Shown here: positions 1-9,795 of the stretch, one piece after another
How positions within the stretch are numbered: the stretch's first letter is position 1
Layout: every line of letters starts with the position of its first letter
Assembly: GCF_051903925.1 (NCBI RefSeq)
Contig: NZ_CP173678.1
Location: 1,550,001 to 1,614,000, forward strand
DNA: 64,000 bases
Direction: 5' to 3'
Source: G051903925 sp051903925
Lineage (GTDB): Bacteria; Pseudomonadota; Alphaproteobacteria; Zavarziniales; Zavarziniaceae
Notes under the pieces: model-generated
Database searches by the model: none
What the model saw: only the letters and a program-made list of their open reading frames with translations
What the model was told of the DNA's origin: nothing
Position numbers and translations under genes: made by a program

Positions 1-1095
1 AAAGCGGACGTCACGTACCAGGTTGCGCCAGACCGGATCGGCAACGTTCAGGTTGGGGAACAGCGCCACCTGGTTGCCGATGCCGACCCGCCACAGCCGC
101 ACGCCATAGCGGCCGTTCACGGTGCCCTGCTTCAGGAAGGTGTAGTTGGAAAAGGCGATGCCCCGGGCCTGGAGGTCGGCATCCCCCGCCGCGGCCTTGG
201 CCGCGACCAGGCGCGTGTCGGACTGCAGCAGGATGACCCGGTCGATATAGGGCAATTGCCGGCCCTGCTCGTCCACCCGGTGGAAGAAGGGGTTGCGCGT
301 CGCGACGAAGCGGGTGGCCGGCGGCCGGCTGGTATTGACCCAGGGGTCGAGCGTGGGCATTTCCGGGTTGTCGCAGTCGCGCAGCGTCTCGCGCAGGTTG
401 TGCAGCCCGGCCCAGTTACGGACCCCCGCCGCGACGATCAGCGGCTTCAGCACCGAGTCCTCGGCATAGCGGCTGTGGAACGCGCGCAGGTAATGGGCGG
501 GCAGGAAGATGACCAGCGGCCGCGCCTGGGCCAGTTGCGGCAGGAAATGGGGATTGGGCCTGTCCCACTCATAGACGACCGTGGTCGCGTCGGGGAAGCT
601 GACGCGCGGGGGCTTGCCCTCGACCAGCAGGCTGCGGGGCGGCCCCTTGGGCGACAGGTCGGCATTGTTGGCGACGTCCTCCCACCAATAGCGGAAGTCG
701 TCCGAGGTGAAGGGCCTGCCATCCGACCAGCGATGGCCGGACCGCAGGCGCAGGGTGAAGCGCCGCCCCTCCGCCACTTCGACCGCCTGCAGGATGTCGG
801 GCTCAAGCTCATAGGCCGCATTCCAGCGCACCAGCCGGGCATAGCCCCAGACCGACAGCAGGCGCACATCCTGCGCCTTGGCGATCAGCATGCGCAGGTC
901 GCCGCCATAGCGCCCAGGCGCGCGCCCCCGCTCGTCCATCCGCGTGACCGCCGGCACCTGGGGCAACCGCTCCGCCAGCGGCGGCAGCGCACCCCCCGCC
1001 ACCAGGTCGGCCAGCGAAGGGACTTCCGCCGCCCGCGCCCCGACGGGCGCTAGAAGCAGAGCGAGGAGGAGGACGACGGTGCGGCCGGCAGAGCA
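1..1095 (-). CDS. Peptide-type ABC transporter substrate-binding protein (SBP family 5), partial
   Basis: This is the periplasmic solute-binding subunit of a peptide/nickel-class ABC importer. The frame opens with a hydrophobic signal peptide (TVVLLLALLLAPVGARAA) and then reads like the family: RYGGDLRMLI, tryptophan-rich patches, and TRNPFFHRVDEQGRQLPYID. The coding frame stays open to base 1, so the C-terminus lies outside the window. It is the last visible gene of the leftward string and directly follows the DppD-DppF-type ATPase, its expected partner. The start is unresolved: there is no ATG, GTG or TTG just upstream of the signal peptide. The nearest in-frame start is a GTG at 1161, inside an inverted repeat. 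The function class is secure; the substrate is unknown. Confidence 0.85.
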
Positions 1096-1102
1096 CCAGA
1101 AG

Positions 1103-1238
1103 CCCTCCCCCGTCGCGGAGCGATGGGGGAGGGTTGGGTGGGGGCGGTATCCTGCCCTCACCATAGGTCGAGACGGCTTCAGACGTTGCGTCCTGCCCTC
1201 ACCCCAGCCCTCTCCCATCGCTCCGCGACGGGAGAGGG
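1103..1238. repeat. Intergenic inverted repeat, about 38-bp arms
   Basis: Arms at 1103-1140 and 1200-1238 are inverted copies sharing the core CCGTCGCGGAGCGATGGG, and the words TCCTGCCCTCAC occur twice nearby. It lies between the ATPase stop (1266) and the binding-protein signal peptide. In RNA it could form a long hairpin that reduces read-through into, or protects, part of the transcript. A shortened relative of the motif (CCCGCCGC-TT-GCGACGGG) is at 17382-17399. Confidence 0.75.
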
Positions 1239-1265
1239 AGCAGGTCGGCCCTTGCGTGATCCCCA

Positions 1266-3145
<1,880 letters not shown>

Positions 3146-3149
<4 letters not shown>

Positions 3150-3652
3150 GGCGCCATGCCCGCTGCGCCAGCGTCGGCACCGGGCAGTCCCATCGCCCCA
3201 AGATTGGCAAGTGTCGCGGGCGACAGGTCGAGGCCACGCGCCCGCGCGGCGGCGCCTGCCCGTGCCACCAGGTCGCGGAAGCCGGGCAGCCCCTCTGCCA
3301 CCACGATGCGGGCGCCCGGAGCGCTGAGCACCAGGTCCATCCAACCCGTCTGCCGGTCGCGCCGGGTCGAGAAGAAGCGCAGGCGCAGACCGGCAAGGTC
3401 ATGCCAGGCAATGCTGGCAGGGCGCAGGCCGCCGCGCCGCACGCCCTGCCCGTCCCAGGCAATGGGTGCCAGGTGGCGGTTCAGCGTCGCCAGCCCGAAG
3501 CCGGCAAAGACAATGGCCCCCGCGCCCAGGGCCCAGGCAACGAAGGGGGCTGGCTGCGCGACTGCCAACAGCCCGCCGCACACGGCCAATCCGCCGGCCG
3601 CCCGGGCATAGTCGGCGGCCAATTCGGTCAACGGATAGGAATGCGCGGTCAC
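3146..3652 (-). CDS. Small membrane protein of unknown function
   Basis: This protein of 168 residues starts at GTG 3652, which overlaps the preceding deacetylase stop (GTGA); its own stop overlaps the ATPase start (ATGA). Two adjacent hydrophobic segments near residues 20-60 (AVCGGLLAVAQPAPFVAWAL, then GAGAIVFAGFGLATL) precede a soluble domain that reads like a PH-type membrane domain (IAWHDLAGLRLRFFSTRRDR), although that resemblance is only by eye. I do not recognise a named family. Tight coupling on both sides says it is made together with the glycan enzymes and the ATPase. Confidence 0.75.
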
Positions 3653-4413
3653 GGGGCAAGCCTATCTGCTGCACCGCAATCGGGGAAGGCTTGGGCCGGC
3701 GCCAGGACGCCTACGGATGGATGCTGTGACAGGCGCGACAGCAGCGTCTCAAGGAAATGCAGCGCATCATCCCCATGGACGGCGTGGTGGGTCATGATTC
3801 CCGTTGGCTCGGTCGCATCGACCGCCCCGCTGCGGCGCTGCGCCAGGATCGCGGCAAGCGCGTCCAGGCATGCGGCCTCGCCGCGGAAGGTGCGGGCCTT
3901 CCAGTCGACCAGGTCCAGATGGACATTGACGACAGGCAGGGGTCCGGGCCGCCGCGGCCCCAGCGTCGACAGGCCGCGAAACCCCAGCGCGGGCAGCGCC
4001 GGCACCAGGTCGTCGCCCAGCCGGTTCCAGGGCGGCACCAGGACCGGCAGCGCCAGGGGGCCCAGGAGGGCCGTCAGGCGGTCCAGCCCCTGCTCCAGGT
4101 CGGCAATCCTGGCTTCCAGTTCGCGCTCAGGCCCGAACTCGCACTTCCGCCGTCCGCCATGATCCACATGCGCCCAGCCATGGACCGCGAAGCGCAACCC
4201 CGGGACCTGTTCCGCCAGCCCGCCCAGTGGCGCCTCCGCATCACGCGGCACGGCGGCCAGCAGCGGCGCCCAGCCGGTACGCCGGCCGACCTCGACCAGC
4301 CGCCGCAATTCCGCCGTCGCCGCCCGCGCATCGTCGTCCCGCCACCACAAGGTCGCCGCCCCCGGCGCCCACCGGTCCAATTCCGCGGACAGCCGGCCCC
4401 AGGCCGCACTCAT
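3649..4413 (-). CDS. Polysaccharide deacetylase-family protein
   Basis: This 254-residue protein resembles NodB-fold deacetylases. It has LWWRDDDARAA near residue 22, matching the first motif with its Asp pair, then FAVHGWAHVDH near residue 77, matching the H-x3-H metal motif, and VPPWNR further on, matching the arginine motif. THHAVHGDD near the C-terminus supplies another catalytic-type histidine. It would remove acyl groups from a cell-surface or lipid-linked sugar. There is no signal peptide, so it may act in the cytoplasm on a precursor. The start MSAAWGRLS overlaps the glycosyltransferase stop as ATGA. Confidence 0.85.
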   Translation of the reverse strand: MSAAWGRLSAELDRWAPGAATLWWRDDDARAATAELRRLVEVGRRTGWAPLLAAVPRDAEAPLGGLAEQVPGLRFAVHGWAHVDHGGRRKCEFGPERELEARIADLEQGLDRLTALLGPLALPVLVPPWNRLGDDLVPALPALGFRGLSTLGPRRPGPLPVVNVHLDLVDWKARTFRGEAACLDALAAILAQRRSGAVDATEPTGIMTHHAVHGDDALHFLETLLSRLSQHPSVGVLAPAQAFPDCGAADRLAP

Positions 4414-5522
4414 GCCAGGGCTTCCCGCAACAGGCGCGCGGCATTCGGTGCACCGTCCAGGGCGATGCGCGCCATCGGTGGCGGGGCAGCCAGGGCGGCG
4501 GTGCAGGCCGCGGCCAGGGTCTCGATCCGCGCATCCGTGACCAGGCCCGCCTTCGCGAACAGGTCTGCGCGGACCGTCTGCTCGGTTTCGTCCCCCGCGG
4601 CAAAGGGGACGCAGACCGTGCGCCGGCCCAGTGCGACGCATTCCAGCACCGTGTTGTAGCCGGCCCGCGCAATCACCAGCCCCGCCCGCGCCAGCAAGTC
4701 CGGGAAATCGGGGCGCGTCGGCTCCACCGCCACGCGCTCCGGCGCGCCGGCCTTCAGCTCCGCCAGGAGTGCCGGGCCCAGGGCCGGCGGGACCAGCAGG
4801 CGCCAGGGCCGCTCCGGCAGCAGGCCCGCATTCCGTGCGGCCAAGGCGGCCTGCAACAGGTCGGCGCCCCCCTCCGCCCCGCCCGCTGCGACCAGGACCT
4901 CGTCCCCCGCGCGCGGCGCCGGTAGGCGGCTGCGGTCCAGGACATAGCCGGTGTAGTGGACCTTGTCGGCAATGGCGTCGGCCGCAGGAAAAGTCGCGCC
5001 CAGGGGCACGATCGCGGCATCCGAATGGACCAGGACGCCGGCGAAGCGCTGGCGCACCAGGGCGACGGTCTCGGCGACGCGCTCGGGCTTGCGCTTCTGG
5101 GCCAGGATGTCCCGGATGGAGCAGAAGACCGGCCGGTCCCCCATGGCGTCGAGCAGGCCGGCCATTTCCGCGCGGAAGGCGCGGCGGCCGAATGGATAGA
5201 GCTCGACCAGGGCGGCGTCGGGTTGCCAGTCGCGGACCAGCGCGTGCACCTGGGCCGTGCGCCGGGCCAGCCAGTCGCCGGGCAGGGCGGCGCCGTCCGC
5301 CCCGACCAGATCGGCAAAGGTGGCGTCGCGGGCACGCACCGGAAGCAGCCGCTCGACCGCGATCCCCGCCGGGACGGGGGTGCCGAAGGTGTCGCCGGTC
5401 GCCAGGCGCACCGAGAAACCCGCCCGGGCCAGGGCTTGCGCGACCGTGCCGGCGCGCCGGACATGGCCCGTGCCCAGCAGGTTCTGCACCCAGACCAGGA
5501 TGCGTCGCGCGCCGGCGGTCAT
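4410..5522 (-). CDS. MurG-like (COG4671-type) glycosyltransferase, copy 2
   Basis: This 370-residue protein has a GT-B fold. The N-terminus has the nucleotide-sugar-enzyme hallmark VQNLLGTGHVRRAGTVAQAL. The C-terminal half has the GT28-type donor site (LVIARAGYNTVLECVALGRR) followed by an ETEQ-type loop (GDETEQTVRADLF). It shares these landmarks, and the KVHYTGY segment, with the gene at 8397-9608, so the two look like paralogues in one operon. It would transfer a sugar from a nucleotide donor to an unknown acceptor. Start MTAGARRILVW overlaps the preceding phosphatase stop (ATGA). Donor and acceptor cannot be read from sequence. Confidence 0.87.
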   Translation of the reverse strand: MTAGARRILVWVQNLLGTGHVRRAGTVAQALARAGFSVRLATGDTFGTPVPAGIAVERLLPVRARDATFADLVGADGAALPGDWLARRTAQVHALVRDWQPDAALVELYPFGRRAFRAEMAGLLDAMGDRPVFCSIRDILAQKRKPERVAETVALVRQRFAGVLVHSDAAIVPLGATFPAADAIADKVHYTGYVLDRSRLPAPRAGDEVLVAAGGAEGGADLLQAALAARNAGLLPERPWRLLVPPALGPALLAELKAGAPERVAVEPTRPDFPDLLARAGLVIARAGYNTVLECVALGRRTVCVPFAAGDETEQTVRADLFAKAGLVTDARIETLAAACTAALAAPPPMARIALDGAPNAARLLREALA

Positions 5523-6082
5523 GCGGCGACCAGCGGCACGTTCGCCTGGACCAGCGCCGGCGCGCCATCGGCGGCCAGGGCGAAGACATGCAGACAGCGC
5601 CAGTCCAGCCTGACCGGCGCCTTCACCGTCATGTCCCACCCGGTGGCAAGGGACAGCAGGGCGCGGACGACCCCCTTGTGCGCAACCGCGATTGCGGGCC
5701 GGCCATCCCGGGCCAGGTCAGCGAGCAGCAGCCGCAGGCGGGCCTGGACGTCGGCCGGCGACTCGCCCCCCGGCGCCCGCGCGTGAAGGCCTGTCCCCTC
5801 CGGTGTGATCTCGGCCAGGAGCTTGCCCTCGAAACCCGCCCAGTACGTCTCGATCAGGCGCGGCTCGATGGCCAGGTCCCGGGCACCCAGCAGGTTGGCG
5901 GTCTCCACCGCGCGGCCCATCGGGCTGCTGAGCCAGCGCGCGGTGGGCCAGGGCGGCGGCACCGTCAGGCCGGCCAGGGCGGCTCGGCCCGCGTCGCAGA
6001 GCGGGATGTCGGTGCGGCCCTGGATGCGATGCTCCAGGTTCCAGGCGGTGATGCCATGGCGCAGGATCGCGAACCGGGTCAT
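5519..6082 (-). CDS. Histidine phosphatase superfamily protein
   Basis: This 187-residue protein has the phosphoglycerate-mutase-like catalytic motif at the extreme N-terminus (FAILRHGITAWN, where the RHG histidine is phosphorylated), a second arginine/acid region (SSPMGRAVETANLLG) and the C-terminal catalytic histidine in AIAVAHKGVVRAL. It is likely a small-molecule or sugar-phosphate phosphatase. Its place between two glycosyltransferases suggests that it processes a sugar phosphate or nucleotide-sugar precursor, but that is inference. Both ends overlap neighbours by four bases. Confidence 0.9.
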   Translation of the reverse strand: MTRFAILRHGITAWNLEHRIQGRTDIPLCDAGRAALAGLTVPPPWPTARWLSSPMGRAVETANLLGARDLAIEPRLIETYWAGFEGKLLAEITPEGTGLHARAPGGESPADVQARLRLLLADLARDGRPAIAVAHKGVVRALLSLATGWDMTVKAPVRLDWRCLHVFALAADGAPALVQANVPLVAA

Positions 6083-7164
6083 GCCGCGAGCTTGCCCCGC
6101 CGTGCCGCCCAGTCCAAGGCCACATCCAGGCGCGCGGCCATCGCGGGAAGGCTGTGCTGGCGCGCCGTCGTCTCCTCTGCGATGCGGCCCAGGGCTTGGC
6201 GCCGCGCCGGATCACGCAGGAGGGCGGCAATCCCATCGGCCATGGCCTGGGGGTCGTTGGGGCGGACCAGGACGCCGCCGGAAACGACGTCGGGAATGCC
6301 GCGCAGGCGCCCGGCCACCACCGGAACGCCCGCGCGCTGCGCCTCCAGCAGGGCCATGCCATAGGCCTCCCCGATGCCGGGCCAGACGGCGATGGTGCAC
6401 TGGGCCTGCACGAACGGCATGACCTCCGGCGCCACCGCGCCCAGATAGCGGGTTCGTCCGGCGGGGAGCGCCGCCTCGACCTCTCCCCGCGCCGGCCCGT
6501 CGCCGGCGACGACAAGGGACCAATCCAGGTGGTCGATCAGCGCCAGCGCCTGGCCCAGCAGGCGGTACGAGGCGAGCTTGTCCCCCTGCCTCATCATGCC
6601 GACGGCCAGCAGGGTGGGGCGATCCTGGGGGAGGACGGGCGCAACCGCCGGCGGGTGGTACAGGCTCAGCGCCGGAGGCAGCACGTCGAGGCGGGTGCCA
6701 GGACGGACGGCTTCGGCGACGCGCGCGAGGTCGTCGCGCGAGGGGCAGAGCAGGGCGTGGGCGGCGGTGATGGCGGTGCGGGCGGCGGCGTGGCCCAGGG
6801 CCCAGGGGCCGGTGCTGCGCTTGTTGGCAAGCGATGGCTCCACGATCAGGTGGCCCAGGCCAAGGTCGGCCGCGACACGGGGACCCAGAAGGTCGGGCGC
6901 GCGGTAGTAGCAGTGATAGGTCAGCCAGACCTGGGCGCCGAAGTCGCGGATGCGGGCGATGACGGCGGGCAGTTCCGCCGCTGCCCCGGCCGCGCGGGCA
7001 ACCTGCTCCTCCGGCGTGCGGGACCAGGTGCGGATCTCGCTGGCGACCAGGACCTGGTGCCCCGCCTGCTCCAGGGCGGCGATCAGGGTGCGGGCCACCT
7101 GGCGGTCGCCCGACGGCACCGGATGGTCCGGCGGCTTCAACGTCGCGTGGAAGGCGATGCGCAT
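6079..7164 (-). CDS. Glycosyltransferase family 4 protein
   Basis: This 361-residue protein has a GT-B fold. The N-terminal acceptor domain begins MRIAFHATLKPPDHPVPSGDR. The C-terminal donor domain carries TLLAVGMMRQGDKLASYRLL, then YLGAVAPEVMPFVQAQ and the GT4 E-x7-E signature region (GIGEAYGMALLEAQRAGVPV). It is a retaining, nucleotide-sugar-dependent transferase. Its start shares one base with the upstream stop (TGATG). It belongs to the coupled glycan operon; the sugar is unknown. Confidence 0.92.
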   Translation of the reverse strand: MRIAFHATLKPPDHPVPSGDRQVARTLIAALEQAGHQVLVASEIRTWSRTPEEQVARAAGAAAELPAVIARIRDFGAQVWLTYHCYYRAPDLLGPRVAADLGLGHLIVEPSLANKRSTGPWALGHAAARTAITAAHALLCPSRDDLARVAEAVRPGTRLDVLPPALSLYHPPAVAPVLPQDRPTLLAVGMMRQGDKLASYRLLGQALALIDHLDWSLVVAGDGPARGEVEAALPAGRTRYLGAVAPEVMPFVQAQCTIAVWPGIGEAYGMALLEAQRAGVPVVAGRLRGIPDVVSGGVLVRPNDPQAMADGIAALLRDPARRQALGRIAEETTARQHSLPAMAARLDVALDWAARRGKLAA

Positions 7165-8384
7165 CAGTGCAGGCCCAGCTTCGCCGCGATCCGGTCGAGC
7201 CCGGCGTCGGCCCCGAACTGGCCGGCGACGCGGATGCGGCCGGCCCGGCCCAGGCGATCACACAGCGCGGGGTCGGTTGCCAGGCGCAGGATCGCCTCGG
7301 CCAGGGTATCGGGCTCGCCCGGCGGCACGAGCAGGCCGGTTTCCTCGTCCAGGATCAGTTCAGGAATGGCCGAGACGGCCGTCGCGACACAGGGCAGGGC
7401 CAGCGCCTGCGCCTCCATCAGGACATTGGGCAGGCCGTCGCGGTCGCCATCGGCCGCGATCACGCTCGCCAGGACGAAGGCATGCGCCGCCTGGTACTGC
7501 GCGATGACGCCGTCCTGCGCCATGGAGCCGGCCCAGGTAATGCGGGCCGCGATCCCCAGGTCCTGCGCCCGCGCCTTCAGCGCGGCCGCGTCCGGCCCCG
7601 ATCCGACATGGGTCAGGTGCCAGTCCAGCGTTTCCGGCAGAAGGGCCAATGCATCCAGCAGGGTGGGCAGGCCCTTCTTCTCGACCGCGCGCGCGACGCA
7701 GAGCAGGCGGAACGGCGGCCCCGGCGGGCGCGCCCCAGGCTCTGGAAAGCGGGCCAGGTCCAGGCCGTGATAGACCAGCGCCACGCGCTCCGGCGGGGCC
7801 AGGCGGGCCAGCTCCCCGACCGCGGCACGGCTGCAGGTCACGGCGAAGCGGCATTCGGCCAGCTTGTCGGCCTTGTCCCAGTCGGGCGTGGTCCAGATGT
7901 CCTTGGCATGCGCCGACACGGCAAAGGGCAGGTCCCGCATGTGCGCCGCATAGCGCGCGACCGAGCACGGCGTGTGCAGGAAATGGGCATAGAGCAGGCG
8001 GTACTCGGCGGGCAGTTCCGCCGCCAGGACCAGCGCCTGGCCGAAGCGGCGGAGGCGGTTGCGCGTGCGGTCGCGCCTGAAATCGGTGCGGAAGCGAGCC
8101 CACGCCGTGGCATAGCCGGGCAGGCGCCGGGCCCGGAGCCAGGCCCGGAGCACACGCCAGGGTTCCTCGTGCAGGTATTCGGGCAGGTAGCGGACCGGCG
8201 CCCTGACCAGATCGTGCAGGCGATGGCGCTTGGCGTCGGTCGGTTTGCGCAGGGAGACGATGCAGCCCGCCAGGCCGCGCGCCTCAAGCCCCGCGATCTC
8301 CTGCGCGATGAACGTTTCGGACAGGCGGGGCCAGCCCTTGAGCACGATCGCGATGCGGGGATGGGGTGCGGCCGGCCCTGCCAT
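7164..8384 (-). CDS. Glycosyltransferase family 4 protein, exopolysaccharide type
   Basis: This 406-residue protein opens with IAIVLKGWPRLSETFIAQEI, the N-terminal signature of colanic-acid/exopolysaccharide GT4 enzymes. The C-terminal half has LLCVARAVEKKGLPTLLDAL and the acidic donor motif region in DGLPNVLMEAQALALPCV. Length is typical for the family. It starts 12 bp after the stop of the COG4671-type gene and its stop overlaps the next start by one base. It probably extends a surface glycan; donor and linkage are unknown. Confidence 0.92.
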   Translation of the reverse strand: MAGPAAPHPRIAIVLKGWPRLSETFIAQEIAGLEARGLAGCIVSLRKPTDAKRHRLHDLVRAPVRYLPEYLHEEPWRVLRAWLRARRLPGYATAWARFRTDFRRDRTRNRLRRFGQALVLAAELPAEYRLLYAHFLHTPCSVARYAAHMRDLPFAVSAHAKDIWTTPDWDKADKLAECRFAVTCSRAAVGELARLAPPERVALVYHGLDLARFPEPGARPPGPPFRLLCVARAVEKKGLPTLLDALALLPETLDWHLTHVGSGPDAAALKARAQDLGIAARITWAGSMAQDGVIAQYQAAHAFVLASVIAADGDRDGLPNVLMEAQALALPCVATAVSAIPELILDEETGLLVPPGEPDTLAEAILRLATDPALCDRLGRAGRIRVAGQFGADAGLDRIAAKLGLH

Positions 8385-8396
8385 GGCAGGGCTGCC

Positions 8397-9608
8397 TCAG
8401 CCGCAGAGGGTCTGGACGCTGCGCGCCGGCTGCCGCCCCAGCCAGGGCAGGATCAGGTCGTGCACACGGTCCAGCCCCTGCATCAGGCCGGCCGGCATGC
8501 GCGCAGAGGGCGGGTCCTGCCAGGCCAGCGCCCGCAGGGCCTTGGCCATGCGCTCCGGGATCGCTGCCTCGTCCTCGCCCAGCATCCGCACCAGGCCCAG
8601 CGAGCCGGCGCGCTCCGCCCGGATCGCCTGCTCCAGGCGCGGTACGGTGCGCGGCACGATCAGGGCGGGGCGGTTGAACGACAGCACCTCGCAGAAGGTA
8701 TTGTAGCCACCCATGGCGACAACGCCGGTCGCGTTGGCCATCAGCACTTCCAGATTGGTCTCGAAGGTGGTCGCCTGGACCTGCGGCAGGCGGGCGACAC
8801 GGGCCATGAACTCGGCCTGGCGATCCGGGGCCATGAACGGGCCCAGCACCAGCAGGGCGGGCAGCAGGTCGCGGCCGGCGTGCTCATAGGCGCCAAGCAC
8901 GGCATCGACCAGGGCCTCGCCATCGCCGCCGCCGCCGGTCGTCACCAGCAGGTAGGGCGCGCGGGTGATCGGGGGCAGGGGCGTTGGCGGCCCGCCAGGC
9001 AGGTGGCGCTCCAGGTAGCCGGTATAGTGCAGCTTGCGCCGCACGGTCTTGGGCAGGGGCAGCCCCTCCAGCGGCTCGCAGATCTGCGGCACGCCATAGA
9101 TCCAGATGTCGTCGTAAAGGTCGCGCAGTGCCGGCACGACCTTCTTGCGCTCCCATTCCGGGGCCAGCAGGGCGGGCTCGTCCATCACGTCGCGCAGGCC
9201 CAGGACCAGGCGGCTGCCGCGGTTCTTCAGCATGGCCAGCGTCTCGTGCACCTCGCCCCGCAGGCCCAGGGGTTCCTTGTCGACGATGAAGACGTCGGGG
9301 TCGAACATCTCGGCCGTGTGGCGGATGATCGAGCCGCGCAAGGCCAGCGTCTCCTCGATGTCCAGGTGCAGGTTGAGCGAGGTGTATTCGCCATTGCGCA
9401 GCTTGATCACCCCGGGCACGCGGACGAAGTCGACGCGGGCGCGGAAGTCGAAACTGCCGATGATGGGCGAACCCGACAGGATCAGGACGCTCAGGCCCTT
9501 GATCCGCTCGACCAGGGCATGGGCAATGGTCCGGCAGCGCCGCAGGTGGCCCAGCCCGAAGCTGTCGTGGCTGTAGATCAGGACTCGTGCCGAATCGGCT
9601 GATGCCAT
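8397..9608 (-). CDS. MurG-like (COG4671-type) glycosyltransferase, copy 1; first gene of the operon
   Basis: This 403-residue protein starts at MASADSARVLIYSHD, which begins the domain; upstream in-frame codons add only low-complexity sequence. It has YSHDSFGLGHLRRCRTIAHA at the N-terminus, KLHYTGYLERHLP in the middle and a GT28-like donor site (VVAMGGYNTFCEVLSFNRP). The pattern matches the 'predicted glycosyl transferase' group COG4671. It is the first gene of the leftward string, with a 187-bp non-coding gap upstream that should hold the promoter, although I could not pick a convincing one. Confidence 0.9.
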   Translation of the reverse strand: MASADSARVLIYSHDSFGLGHLRRCRTIAHALVERIKGLSVLILSGSPIIGSFDFRARVDFVRVPGVIKLRNGEYTSLNLHLDIEETLALRGSIIRHTAEMFDPDVFIVDKEPLGLRGEVHETLAMLKNRGSRLVLGLRDVMDEPALLAPEWERKKVVPALRDLYDDIWIYGVPQICEPLEGLPLPKTVRRKLHYTGYLERHLPGGPPTPLPPITRAPYLLVTTGGGGDGEALVDAVLGAYEHAGRDLLPALLVLGPFMAPDRQAEFMARVARLPQVQATTFETNLEVLMANATGVVAMGGYNTFCEVLSFNRPALIVPRTVPRLEQAIRAERAGSLGLVRMLGEDEAAIPERMAKALRALAWQDPPSARMPAGLMQGLDRVHDLILPWLGRQPARSVQTLCG

Positions 9609-9795
9609 GCGTGCGAACCGAATAGCCTTCCCGCAGGATGCCGCCGCGACGCCTGACGGGACCGGGGTCCGGTCCTGGCGCCACCGTCGTGCACGCAACC
9701 CGCAACCCCAACGACCGCACCCGATGGGCTCCGACCCCCAAAGGCTACGGGGTCATATTGCACATGCGAGCAAGGCTTGGCGAGGGGGCAGCGTG

